NCBI RefSeq assembly: GCF_000317575.1
Contig: NC_019748.1
Coordinates: 1,628,001-1,692,000 of the forward strand
Reading direction: 5' to 3'
Length of the DNA stretch: 64,000 nt
Source: Stanieria cyanosphaera PCC 7437
GTDB lineage: Bacteria; Cyanobacteriota; Cyanobacteriia; Cyanobacteriales; Xenococcaceae
The translations under genes were made by a program, and so were the position numbers. Shown here in pieces: positions 49,732 through 57,158 of the stretch. The notes beneath the pieces are model-generated. The model was given only the letters and a program-made list of their open reading frames with translations, was not told where the DNA came from and ran no database searches. Numbering within the stretch: the first letter of the stretch is position 1; every line of letters begins with the position of its first letter.

Positions 49732-50199
49732 ATGTGTTTTTTTCCTTCAATGCCAACTCCTGATTTTAATAATTCTCTGATGAATAATTCTTCAAGCTTT
49801 CAACTTACTGTTACCCAAAAAACACAATTAATTGCTTTAGCTAAAGATACAATGCTTAAAGCTTATGCACCTTATTCTCAATTTCGCGTTGGAGCAGCTA
49901 TATTAACCGAGCAAGGTAATATTTTTACTGGTTGTAATGTTGAAAATGTTTCCTACGGATTAACTATTTGCGCGGAAAGAAATGCGATCGCAGGTGCGGT
50001 TGCTAGTGAAGGAGGCAATGAATTTAAACTTAAGGCGATCGCAATTGTTAATGATCGAGGGATTCCTTGTTCTCCTTGTGGTGCTTGTCGTCAGGTTATT
50101 TTAGAGTTTGGTAAAGATGCGGTAGTAATTTTTCAGGGAGAAAATTCTTACCAAAGTACAACAGCTACTCAACTTTTACCGACAGGATTTTCTTTTTGA
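49732..50199 (+). CDS. cdd: Cytidine deaminase
   Basis: 155 residues if the GTG at 49732 is used. The ATGs at 49750 and 49780 are alternatives, and 49780 (139 residues) is nearest the family length. The enzyme deaminates cytidine and deoxycytidine to uridines for pyrimidine salvage. The catalytic motif is YGLTICAERNAI (Cys zinc ligand, Glu proton donor), and PCSPCGACRQ gives two more zinc Cys residues, the tetrameric type. AYAPYSQFRVGAA is the substrate loop. The following gene is 87 bp downstream. Confidence 0.95.
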   Translation: MCFFPSMPTPDFNNSLMNNSSSFQLTVTQKTQLIALAKDTMLKAYAPYSQFRVGAAILTEQGNIFTGCNVENVSYGLTICAERNAIAGAVASEGGNEFKLKAIAIVNDRGIPCSPCGACRQVILEFGKDAVVIFQGENSYQSTTATQLLPTGFSF

Positions 50200-50286
50200 A
50201 ACGATCATTACGGTTTCTAAATCTATCTGAAAGCTATATCCTATATAGATTGAGTTAAATTAACAGCAAGTCAATTTTAGTCTCCA

Positions 50287-51105
50287 ATGAAACCATATCT
50301 CGCTGCTGCTATTCAAATGACTAGTAAACCCGATCTAGAAAAAAATCTAATCGAGGCTGAAGAACTAATTGAACTAGCTGTGCGTAAAGGCGCAGAATTA
50401 GTAGGATTACCAGAAAATTTTGCTTTTTTAGGTCAAGAAGCTGATAAACTAGCTCAAGCAACTGTCATAGCTCAAAGAACTGAGAAATTCCTCAAAACTA
50501 TGGCACAAAGGTTTCAAATTACCATTTTAGGTGGTGGGTTTCCTGTTCCAGTAGTAGAAGATGCTTCTAAAGCTTATAATACTGCTCTGTTAGTTAACCC
50601 TAGTGGACAAGAACAAGTCCGCTATCAAAAAATCCATCTGTTTGATGTTGATGTACCTGATGGTAATACCTATCGTGAGTCTAGTACGGTAATGGCAGGT
50701 GTTAATTTGCCTTCTATTTATCATTCTGAAGATTTGGGAAACATTGGTATATCTATTTGTTATGATGTCCGTTTTCCTGAACTATATCGCCATTTATCGA
50801 ATAAAGGGGCAGATATTTTATTTATTCCCGCAGCTTTTACTGCTTTTACTGGCAAAGATCACTGGCAGGTATTGTTACAAGCTAGAGCGATCGAAAATAC
50901 TTGTTATGTGATTGCACCTGCTCAAACTGGTAACCATTATGAGCGACGTTATACTCATGGTCATGCTATGATTATCGATCCATGGGGTGTTATTTTAGCT
51001 GATGCAGGTCATCAACCAGGAGTAGCGATCGCAGAAATAAATCCTGAAAGATTACAACAGGTACGCCAGCAAATGCCTTCTTTACAACATCGAGTATTTG
51101 TTTAA
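50287..51105 (+). CDS. Carbon-nitrogen hydrolase (Nit/deaminated glutathione amidase-like)
   Basis: 272 residues. The nitrilase-superfamily triad is complete: Glu43 in LPENF, Lys in YQKIHLFD, Cys in SICYDVRFPELYR. The C-terminal region has YTHGHAMIIDPWGVILADAG. The closest match by eye is the Nit1/Nit2 group, which includes deaminated glutathione and omega-amidases. Follows cytidine deaminase on the same strand, perhaps as part of one transcript. Confidence 0.9.
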   Translation: MKPYLAAAIQMTSKPDLEKNLIEAEELIELAVRKGAELVGLPENFAFLGQEADKLAQATVIAQRTEKFLKTMAQRFQITILGGGFPVPVVEDASKAYNTALLVNPSGQEQVRYQKIHLFDVDVPDGNTYRESSTVMAGVNLPSIYHSEDLGNIGISICYDVRFPELYRHLSNKGADILFIPAAFTAFTGKDHWQVLLQARAIENTCYVIAPAQTGNHYERRYTHGHAMIIDPWGVILADAGHQPGVAIAEINPERLQQVRQQMPSLQHRVFV

Positions 51106-51332
51106 TCAAAAGTTGAGGATGTAGGTAGTAGAAAATGATAATGAGTTGTCAATAGTTTCAATTTTGGGAGCTAAATACTTAACTATAAATGTTATTTTTA
51201 TTACCTACTAACTCAATTATTATTTATATTTTTTTTGTTTTTTATTACTTTTGATGTCTTACTTTCGTGAGATGTTGTGATGGCATGAAACAATCAATAA
51301 TAAATAGAAGTTAAGAATTAGAGTATAAGCCC

Positions 51333-51536
51333 ATGCTAACTCAACCAATAGTTTCTTTAAGACAAAAAATAGAACAACTTGCCGATAAAGCATTCCATCA
51401 GCATCTGATCTCAGGCTATGGGGATGGAGAAAATATTAATGAGTATCAACTTGTTATTCATGGCAAACCTAGACACTATTCTTTAGAATATACCTATTCA
51501 TTTCTAAAATATCTTTTAGAAGAGCAAAATAATTAA
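51333..51536 (+). CDS. Small protein of unknown function, 67 residues
   Basis: Begins MLTQPIVSLRQKIEQLADK. A helical first half is followed by a strand-rich half with SGYGDGENINEYQLVIHGKPRHYSLE. The even composition and amphipathic helix suggest a real gene. I do not recognise the family. It stands alone, before the DUF3598 gene by 120 bp. Confidence 0.55.
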   Translation: MLTQPIVSLRQKIEQLADKAFHQHLISGYGDGENINEYQLVIHGKPRHYSLEYTYSFLKYLLEEQNN

Positions 51537-51656
51537 TTGGTTTTGTGTTTGGTTAATCTTGATTAGTAAGCAATTGTTATGAGCAAAATTATCAACCACA
51601 ATTGTTCGCAAAACATCGATAATAAACTAATGGTAATTTTACGCTGATTTCAATAT

Positions 51657-52475
51657 ATGCTTTCTCAATGGGATTGTTTGTTAAAAAATCTAGGGGAATG
51701 GCAAGGTTCATTTACTCGTCTGTCACCGCAGGGAGAAGAAACAGAAGACACGCCGACAATAGTTACTTTGGAAGGAAAAAATAATAATAAAACGGTTCAT
51801 CAAGTTGTCCGTTATCTTCCTGCTAACGAACCGCCCCGCGATCTAGTTTTAGAATATAGTAGTCTTAATACTACTATTTTGTTTTTTGAAAATGGGGCTT
51901 TTTCCCAAGGGTCAATGCAGTGGGCCCCCTATAGTAATTTTGGTGGTGAATTTGGTCTAATTGAAAGCGATCGCCGTTTGCGAATGGTTCAGCTTTATAA
52001 TACATCTAGTCAATTGGACCGCGTGGTTTTAATTAGAGAAAAACTACCTAACAGCAATACTCCCGAAAGACCACCCTTAACAATCGAACAGTTGTTAGGA
52101 CAATGGCAAGGAGAAGCGGTGACAATGTATCGCGATCTCAGAAATCCTGATACTTTTACTACTCATTTAAAAATAGAACAACAGGATAGTAGTCACATTA
52201 GCCAACAATTATCTTTTAATAATCAAACAGTTACTTCTCAAGCAAGAATTGAAAATTCTCGACTTCTATTTGAATCAGGTAGTTTACCTATTCAAATTTT
52301 GATGTTATCTGATGGTGCATCTTGTAACTGTCCGTTGGAAATTAAATCAGGTCATAATTTTGTTTTAGAGATGGGATGGTTATTAGAACCGAATCTACGC
52401 CAAAGAATTATTCGCAGCTATAACGACAAAGGCAATTGGGTTAATTGTACTTTAGTTACAGAAAAAAAAATTTGA
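51657..52475 (+). CDS. DUF3598 family protein
   Basis: 272 residues with the tandem beta-barrel (lipocalin-like) pattern: WDCLLKNLGEWQGSFTRLSPQG begins the first half, and LTIEQLLGQWQGEAVTMYRDL begins the second. FSQGSMQWAPYSNFGGEFGLI is a recognisable DUF3598 segment. It is common in cyanobacteria; the function is not known to me. There is no signal peptide. It is followed by an insertion sequence, which lies outside the gene. Confidence 0.8.
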   Translation: MLSQWDCLLKNLGEWQGSFTRLSPQGEETEDTPTIVTLEGKNNNKTVHQVVRYLPANEPPRDLVLEYSSLNTTILFFENGAFSQGSMQWAPYSNFGGEFGLIESDRRLRMVQLYNTSSQLDRVVLIREKLPNSNTPERPPLTIEQLLGQWQGEAVTMYRDLRNPDTFTTHLKIEQQDSSHISQQLSFNNQTVTSQARIENSRLLFESGSLPIQILMLSDGASCNCPLEIKSGHNFVLEMGWLLEPNLRQRIIRSYNDKGNWVNCTLVTEKKI

Positions 52476-52650
52476 TAGTTCAAAAGAATTAAAAGCAACA
52501 ATTAACAGGTTGTTTGAAAAGTATAGAATGTCATTCTGAGGTGAAGTAGCATTTTAGGATTTTGATAGTAAATTAAGATTTTTAAATCTACTTTGTTTCT
52601 TTAAAAATGATATTTTATGCCTTTGTTCAACTTTTCAGATGTCTTCTAAG

Positions 52651-52664
52651 CTCGACTTTATCCA
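52651..52664 (+). repeat. IS left inverted repeat, with target duplication CTAAG before it
   Basis: 14 bp, perfect partner of 54087-54100. The target duplication CTAAG is at 52646-52650. Confidence 0.9.
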
Positions 52665-52729
52665 TTGTGAGAGAAAAGTGAGGTCGAACAACGATACAGT
52701 ATTTTTGAGTGTATCGTTAGGCTCGAAGC

Positions 52730-54085
52730 ATGAGTTTTAATTTACCCGTTGAAATTATTAGTATTCTTTTACCTTTTGCTGGTCTGTTTTCTAAAAAGGT
52801 TTGGAACTACGTTCAAATCATGTTAATTGGTGCGATTTTAGCCACAGGAAAAAGAACTGTAACTTCAATATTAGAAGTGATGGGATTGTCTGCTGAGTCT
52901 AACTTCCAGAATTATCATCGGGTATTAAATCGTGCAGTTTGGTCAAACCTTCAAGCAAGCAAAATACTACTAACAACCTTAGTCATGACATTTATTCCTT
53001 GTGGCATAGTTGTCTGTGGAATAGACGATACGATAGAACGTCGAAAAGGCAAGAAAATAAAAGCTAAAGGTATTTATCGCGACCCAGTCAGGTCAAGTCA
53101 TAGTCACTTTGTTAAGGTTAGTGGTTTACGTTGGTTGTCAATGATGTTGCTTGTGGAAATCCCTTGGGCAAAAAAGGTTTGGGGATTACCGTTTTTTACA
53201 ACACTAGCTCCGTCTGAGCGTTATCATCAGCAATTACAACATCGACACAAAAAACTAACTGATTGGGCAAGACAGATGATTTTTCAAGTTAGACGATGGC
53301 TTTGGAATCGAGAACTGGTAGTAGTGGCAGATAGTAGTTTTACCTGTCTAGAATTACTTTCCTCAGTGAGCCAAACTACTTCTACTTCAATGATTACCCG
53401 TTTACGCTTGGATGCTGCTCTTTATGAACCTGCTCCATCAAGACCTACAGGTACTATGGGTCGTCCTCGTCTTAAAGGAACAAGATTGCCTAACTTGGAA
53501 CAAATTCTCATTGATGCTGATACACAATGGTCAAAAATTACACTATCTAATTGGTATGGAGAAGCAAATCGCCCAGTTGAAATGTCAACTGGGGTAGCTG
53601 TCTGGTATCATACTGGACTACCTGTTGTGCCAATTCGCTGGGTTTTAGTCCGCGACCCTTTAGATAAATTTAGACCACAAGCTCTGTTGTGTACCAATCA
53701 AAGATATCAATCTCAACAGATTCTTGAATGGTTTTCGCGTCGTTGGCAAATAGAAGTAACTTTTGAAGAAGCTAGAAGACACTTGGGTATGGAAACTCAA
53801 CGTCAGTGGTCAGATTTAGCAATTGCACGCACCACCCCTCTTATTTTAGGACTTTTTTCTCTAGTTACTCTTTTGGCTCATCGTTTACAAGCCAATTTTA
53901 CTTGGACTACTAGACAAAAAAGTTGGTATGTTAAATCTCTACCTACTTTTTCTGATGCCTTAGCTTTAGTACGCCGATTTCTGTGGGCTAGCACTTTTTC
54001 GATATCATCTAAACCTACTGACATCATAAAAGTCCCTCGTTCTTTATTCAATCGTTTGAGAGATCTGGCTATTTATGCTGCTTGA
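52730..54085 (+). CDS. DDE transposase (IS4/IS701-like)
   Basis: 451 residues, intact. Probable catalytic residues are Asp in VVCGIDDT, Asp in VVVADSSF and Glu in QIEVTFEEARRHLGM. NYHRVLNRAVWSN and RGKKIKAKGIYRDPVR-type segments are typical of a transposase group seen across bacteria that I place near DDE_5. The reading frame covers nearly the whole space between the inverted repeats. It has no partner gene. Confidence 0.93.
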   Translation: MSFNLPVEIISILLPFAGLFSKKVWNYVQIMLIGAILATGKRTVTSILEVMGLSAESNFQNYHRVLNRAVWSNLQASKILLTTLVMTFIPCGIVVCGIDDTIERRKGKKIKAKGIYRDPVRSSHSHFVKVSGLRWLSMMLLVEIPWAKKVWGLPFFTTLAPSERYHQQLQHRHKKLTDWARQMIFQVRRWLWNRELVVVADSSFTCLELLSSVSQTTSTSMITRLRLDAALYEPAPSRPTGTMGRPRLKGTRLPNLEQILIDADTQWSKITLSNWYGEANRPVEMSTGVAVWYHTGLPVVPIRWVLVRDPLDKFRPQALLCTNQRYQSQQILEWFSRRWQIEVTFEEARRHLGMETQRQWSDLAIARTTPLILGLFSLVTLLAHRLQANFTWTTRQKSWYVKSLPTFSDALALVRRFLWASTFSISSKPTDIIKVPRSLFNRLRDLAIYAA

Positions 54086-54086
54086 T

Positions 54087-54100
54087 TGGATAAAGTCGAG
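54087..54100 (-). repeat. IS right inverted repeat, with target duplication CTAAG after it
   Basis: 14 bp, perfect complement of the left repeat. CTAAG follows at 54101-54105. Confidence 0.9.
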
Positions 54101-54299
54101 CTAAGTATTTGAGCAAATCAATTAGTATAGAGCGCGTTATAATAAGGCTATTGCGCATTTTATTTTATTTACGCATTTTAATCGCTCAAATGCTTGCAGT
54201 AAAGCTTTTATACAAAAAGATTGAAGCATCAACAGCTTAATCAATAGGCTGCATTGAGTTTAATTGTACATTGAAATCATTAAAATAAACTAATCAATC

Positions 54300-55094
54300 A
54301 TGAAATCATTTGTACAGGGACTATTCAATCGATTAGGATTGAAAGTAATCAAGTATACTCCCTCACCTTATGAACATTTAGAAAAACAGCCTAGATACCA
54401 GAAAAACAAAGTAAAATTACTTGGGCATGATTTTAAGATTGCCGATTCATTTTCTTTTTTTCATAGTTATCGAGAAATATTCATCGATCAAATATACAAA
54501 TTTGACTCTCAATCAGAAGCACCAGTAATAGTTGATTGTGGCGCAAATTGTGGAACAAGCGTTTTATATTTCAAAGCAATCTATCCCAAAGCCAATATTA
54601 TTGCAATAGAAGCTGACCCTAATATCTTTAATATTTTAGAGTCGAATGTTAGCTCCGCTAACTGTGAAGATGTTACTTTATTGAATAAAGCTGTTTCCAA
54701 GGAAACTGGAACAATTGATTTTTTTAGTGAAGGTGCTGATGGAGGTAGAATACATCCTCTAGAAGACTCTCAAGCAAAGTTTGAAGTGGAATGTATCAAA
54801 CTTGATAAGTTGCTCGAAAAGCCTGTGGATTTTCTTAAAATTGATATAGAAGGTGCTGAAACAGAAGTTATTTGTGATGCCAATAAACTGGATAATGTTG
54901 CACAACTTTTTATTGAATATCATTCTTTTAAAGATACAGAACAAACACTAGGAAAGATTTTAGAGAAGTTATCTGATTCTGGTTTTAGATATTACATCCA
55001 TACACAATTTTGCCCTCAAAACCCTTTATTAGAAGAAAGTTTACAGCTTGGTATGGATTTGCAGTTAAATATTTACGCTAATAAAATAGCTTAA
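54300..55094 (+). CDS. FkbM family methyltransferase
   Basis: 264 residues with the FkbM SAM-binding pattern: VIVDCGANCGTSVLYFKAIYP, IIAIEADPNIFNILESNV, and the characteristic VDFLKIDIEGAETEVI. FkbM proteins methylate hydroxyls of sugars or secondary metabolites. The IS lies upstream and may separate it from an earlier partner. No neighbour reveals the substrate. A terminator-like hairpin follows. Confidence 0.9.
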   Translation: MKSFVQGLFNRLGLKVIKYTPSPYEHLEKQPRYQKNKVKLLGHDFKIADSFSFFHSYREIFIDQIYKFDSQSEAPVIVDCGANCGTSVLYFKAIYPKANIIAIEADPNIFNILESNVSSANCEDVTLLNKAVSKETGTIDFFSEGADGGRIHPLEDSQAKFEVECIKLDKLLEKPVDFLKIDIEGAETEVICDANKLDNVAQLFIEYHSFKDTEQTLGKILEKLSDSGFRYYIHTQFCPQNPLLEESLQLGMDLQLNIYANKIA

Positions 55095-55127
55095 ATTCAT
55101 TAGTTATCGAAAATTTAGCTTGAAATT

Positions 55128-55153
55128 CCGTCCTAAAAGGACGGATTTATTTT
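55128..55153 (+). terminator. Hairpin with following T-rich stretch
   Basis: CCGTCC (55128-55133), loop TAAAA, GGACGG (55139-55144), then ATTTATTTTT. It fits a terminator for the FkbM gene, reading either way. The stem equals the left-end stem of the first TnpB element (8226-8242), so it might also be a relic of such an end. Confidence 0.6.
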
Positions 55154-55163
55154 TCTTATTCGA

Positions 55164-55454
55164 TTAATCTTCTGAACGCATAAATTGAATAGTTGGTATT
55201 AAGGGATCTTCAACTAAAGCTATTCCTTGATAACCCCATCTTTGAAGTAGTCCTTTTAATTGATTGGCAGATGCAGATTCTACCATCAAGCGATCGCGTA
55301 AATTTTGACCATGAGTATTAAGATAACTCAGAGCATCATAATCTTCTTTGAATAACAATATATAAGTAGCTTCTGGTCGATCTTCATCTTCCTGTAAGCG
55401 AGCTACTAAATATTTACCCTTTTTTTTCGATATAACAACAAAGCCAGATTGCAT
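55164..55454 (-). CDS. Small conserved protein of unknown function, 96 residues
   Basis: Begins MQSGFVVISKKKGKYLVAR, a strand-rich start, then a helical part with DALSYLNTHGQNLRDRLM and LKGLLQRWGYQGIALVED. It has the charge pattern of a real protein. I do not recognise the family. Last gene before the integrative element on this side. Confidence 0.6.
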   Translation of the reverse strand: MQSGFVVISKKKGKYLVARLQEDEDRPEATYILLFKEDYDALSYLNTHGQNLRDRLMVESASANQLKGLLQRWGYQGIALVEDPLIPTIQFMRSED

Positions 55455-55889
55455 AAGCTTTTACCTATTTAATATTCTAATTGTTTCTCGCTAGTTTCTC
55501 ATTTTTCCTTTTAAACAACGATTTTATAGGCGTTTTAAGCAGTCATTCTGGTACTACAGGCAACAAAGGGAATAAAGTCACTTGTATTATACCGCTAAAG
55601 AGGCTAAACACTATATCTAACAAGGTTCTCATTCATTTCTCACATAAAGTTTGGTTGTTTGAATAGAGCAGTAAGTAAAACTTATAGTGGTAAATTTTAC
55701 CATAACTAGCTCATACAGCATAAAACTGTTCCTTCATAAGGGATAGATACATGAACATCATTTTTCTTTAAACTTATCAATCTGGTTTTTCAGACATCCT
55801 ACTTACCTTATTTGACATAATGACCAGTCTATGTTCTAGATTATGGTCATTTTTACTATATAAAGTTAGCTATAAGAAGTTGTATCGAT
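55455..55889. other. Non-coding stretch with hairpins
   Basis: No believable gene. Inverted repeats: TGGTAAA/TTTACCA around a single T at 55688-55702, and AATGACCA/TGGTCATT at 55819-55851, followed by TTTT and possibly a terminator. The small reading frame 55481-55666 looks random. Confidence 0.5.
55819..55854 (+). terminator. Possible terminator hairpin
   Basis: AATGACCA (55819-55826) pairs with TGGTCATT (55844-55851); inner TCTA/TAGA also pair; T-run follows. Confidence 0.4.
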
Positions 55890-56021
55890 TCTGTAAAGCT
55901 TGCTGTATTGAACCTAGAATGCGATTCTAGGTGGGTTAAATCCTTCAGGTATATGATACCGATACCTCCATCGGATTTGACAAAATTGCCTGATGGTTGT
56001 ATAATCACCCAGCTTTACAGA
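55890..56021 (+). ncRNA. Candidate structured RNA (132 nt), multi-branched
   Basis: It is closed by an 11-bp perfect stem, TCTGTAAAGCT (55890-55900) with AGCTTTACAGA (56011-56021). Inside are a 9-bp hairpin ACCTAGAAT-GCG-ATTCTAGGT (55912-55932), and a 9-bp stem GTTAAATCC/GGATTTGAC (55935-55943, 55973-55981) with one T-G wobble that holds a further AGGTAT/ATACCT hairpin (55947-55967). TGAT/ATCA (55991-56007) may form another arm. The wobble favours the plus strand as RNA. It matches no class I recognise. An alternative is a single-strand replication origin. Confidence 0.5.
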
Positions 56022-56081
56022 TTAGACATGAATTTAAAGAGTTAGTGAAGAGATAAATTTACTAGCTTTTTTGGCTTACTC

Positions 56082-56131
56082 GTGAGGACATACCCTAAAA
56101 TATTGCAATATTTTTATATACGCTTACTCTT
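56082..56131 (+). repeat. Element direct repeat, copy 1
   Basis: GTGAGGACATA, then the palindromic core AAATATTGCAATATTT (56098-56113), and CTTACTCTT at 56123-56131. It matches copy 2 at 58994-59051 in sequence and order. It overlaps the original stop of the adjacent minus-strand gene (56124). Confidence 0.65.
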
Positions 56132-56716
56132 GCCCTCTTAAGAACTTTCGTTTAGCAACAGAAATAGCTAAATCATGAGCTTCTGTTAGGTCGTCTACAA
56201 ATAACTCAATCACTTGCTTCTCACAAAATGCGATCGCGACGCGAGGAGCGAACCCCTCGCTTTTAGTCCACTAGCTTCGGGGATACGATTACGAGCGATA
56301 CTTTTGTCCCCATCAATCAAGTCCCATTGTTCGTTCATTTGTTTAGCCGTCATACCGAACAAACCCTTATAGACATAGTTAGTCCAGTTAGCGTACTCGT
56401 GCCATTTGTAACAACCCTGTTGGGTCAAGAAGTTGGTGTATTGATTCCTGACAGGAATACCTCCTAATCTTGAGTTGAGCCAAGTGGAAAGGTTAATGCT
56501 ATCCGCTTGAGTGTATTGCCCTTTTAATGCTGCGTAAGCTTCAGCATATAGTCCCTTGGCTGCGAACCACTTCAGGAAGTCTATTACTTTTCTTCTGGCT
56601 GGTTTTCTGAGTTGTCCTGGATCGAGACTTACATCACCAGCTAAATCTACCCAATCTGATGCTTCGATAACTATGTACTGATTATTGTCATTTCCTAAAA
56701 TTCCGACCGCTCTCAA
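56124..56716 (-). pseudogene. Element protein of unknown function, frame-broken by a 23-bp insertion at a HIP1 site
   Basis: From the TTG at 56716 the frame runs to 56210 (168 residues) with segments EASDWVDLAGDVSLDPGQLR, ARRKVIDFLKWFAAKGLYAE and YKWHEYANWTNYVYKGLFGM. The tail after SIARNRIPEASGLK is out of register. Removing the 23 bp at 56235-56257 joins it to a second frame that continues AFCEKQVIELFVDDLTEAHD and ISVAKRKFLRGQE and ends at 56124. The result is 189 residues, with a total length divisible by three. The insert is palindromic and lies within GCGATCGC. The family is unknown to me and probably plasmid/phage-related. Confidence 0.75.
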
Positions 56717-57158
56717 ACACTGATTCTTTCATTAACCAACTAGACAACACTTGTTGAGGTAGTTCTTCTCAGACCTCTAGTTGCTAGAGCATACTTGTTC
56801 GGCTTGCTTCTGAAAAATAAAACCATCCCTCTTGCCCACAAGAAAGAACAGATTACGTGACTGAAGTGAGTGTCAAGAGCTTGATACGCAGTATTTATGA
56901 AGTAACTCTGGACGGGAACAAGGGAACTAATATAATCTCGTTCCCTAGGGCAAGAGGGATGGTTAATACTACTTGTCCTAAGAATGCCTTAGTTCTTACC
57001 ATTAGTAGCTTTTATGTCGCTTCATGTAAAACCTTGAATTACCACAAGTAAGGATTGTTAGTCAAATACGAATTTGTTATAAAAAAGTAGGTTTTAGATA
57101 AGTAGAACCCAGACAAAAAAATAAGCCCTCACAAGAAGGCTATTGCTCTAACAAACCT
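56717..57158. other. Non-coding stretch between two element genes
   Basis: It holds CTCTAG-TTG-CTAGAG at 56775-56789 and the 144-bp inverted-repeat structure described separately. A 64-residue frame (56857-57051) falls across that structure and is not believed. Confidence 0.5.
56821..56964 (+). ncRNA. Candidate structured RNA or inverted-repeat unit closed by a 17-bp perfect stem
   Basis: AACCATCCCTCTTGCCC (56821-56837) is perfectly complementary to GGGCAAGAGGGATGGTT (56948-56964), spaced by 110 bp. Inside are GTGTCAAG/CTTGATAC (56870-56887, with one G-T pair) and GGGAAC/GTTCCC (56922-56945). The G-T pair again favours the plus strand. It could be an RNA, a double-strand origin, or a MITE. 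I see no clear target duplication. Confidence 0.5.

Larger units (their letters stand above)
52651..54100 (+). mobile_element. Complete DDE insertion sequence, 1450 bp, with 14-bp inverted repeats
   Basis: The perfect inverted repeats CTCGACTTTATCCA (52651-52664) and TGGATAAAGTCGAG (54087-54100) bound the transposase gene. CTAAG is duplicated on both sides (52646-52650 and 54101-54105) as a 5-bp target duplication. Intact ends and duplication mark a recent insertion. The family is not certain. Confidence 0.92.

Noticed and set aside
55481-55666. 61-residue frame
   Set aside because: Low-complexity start and random composition; no ribosome site.
55875-55970. tRNA-like stretch (CTGTAAA as a Tyr anticodon loop, a long variable arm and GGTTAAATCC as a T arm)
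   Set aside because: Acceptor, anticodon and T stems do not pair, while the same bases form strong stems of another fold.
56857-57051. 64-residue frame starting GTG
   Set aside because: It lies across the 17-bp inverted repeat and inner hairpins and has no protein-like character.
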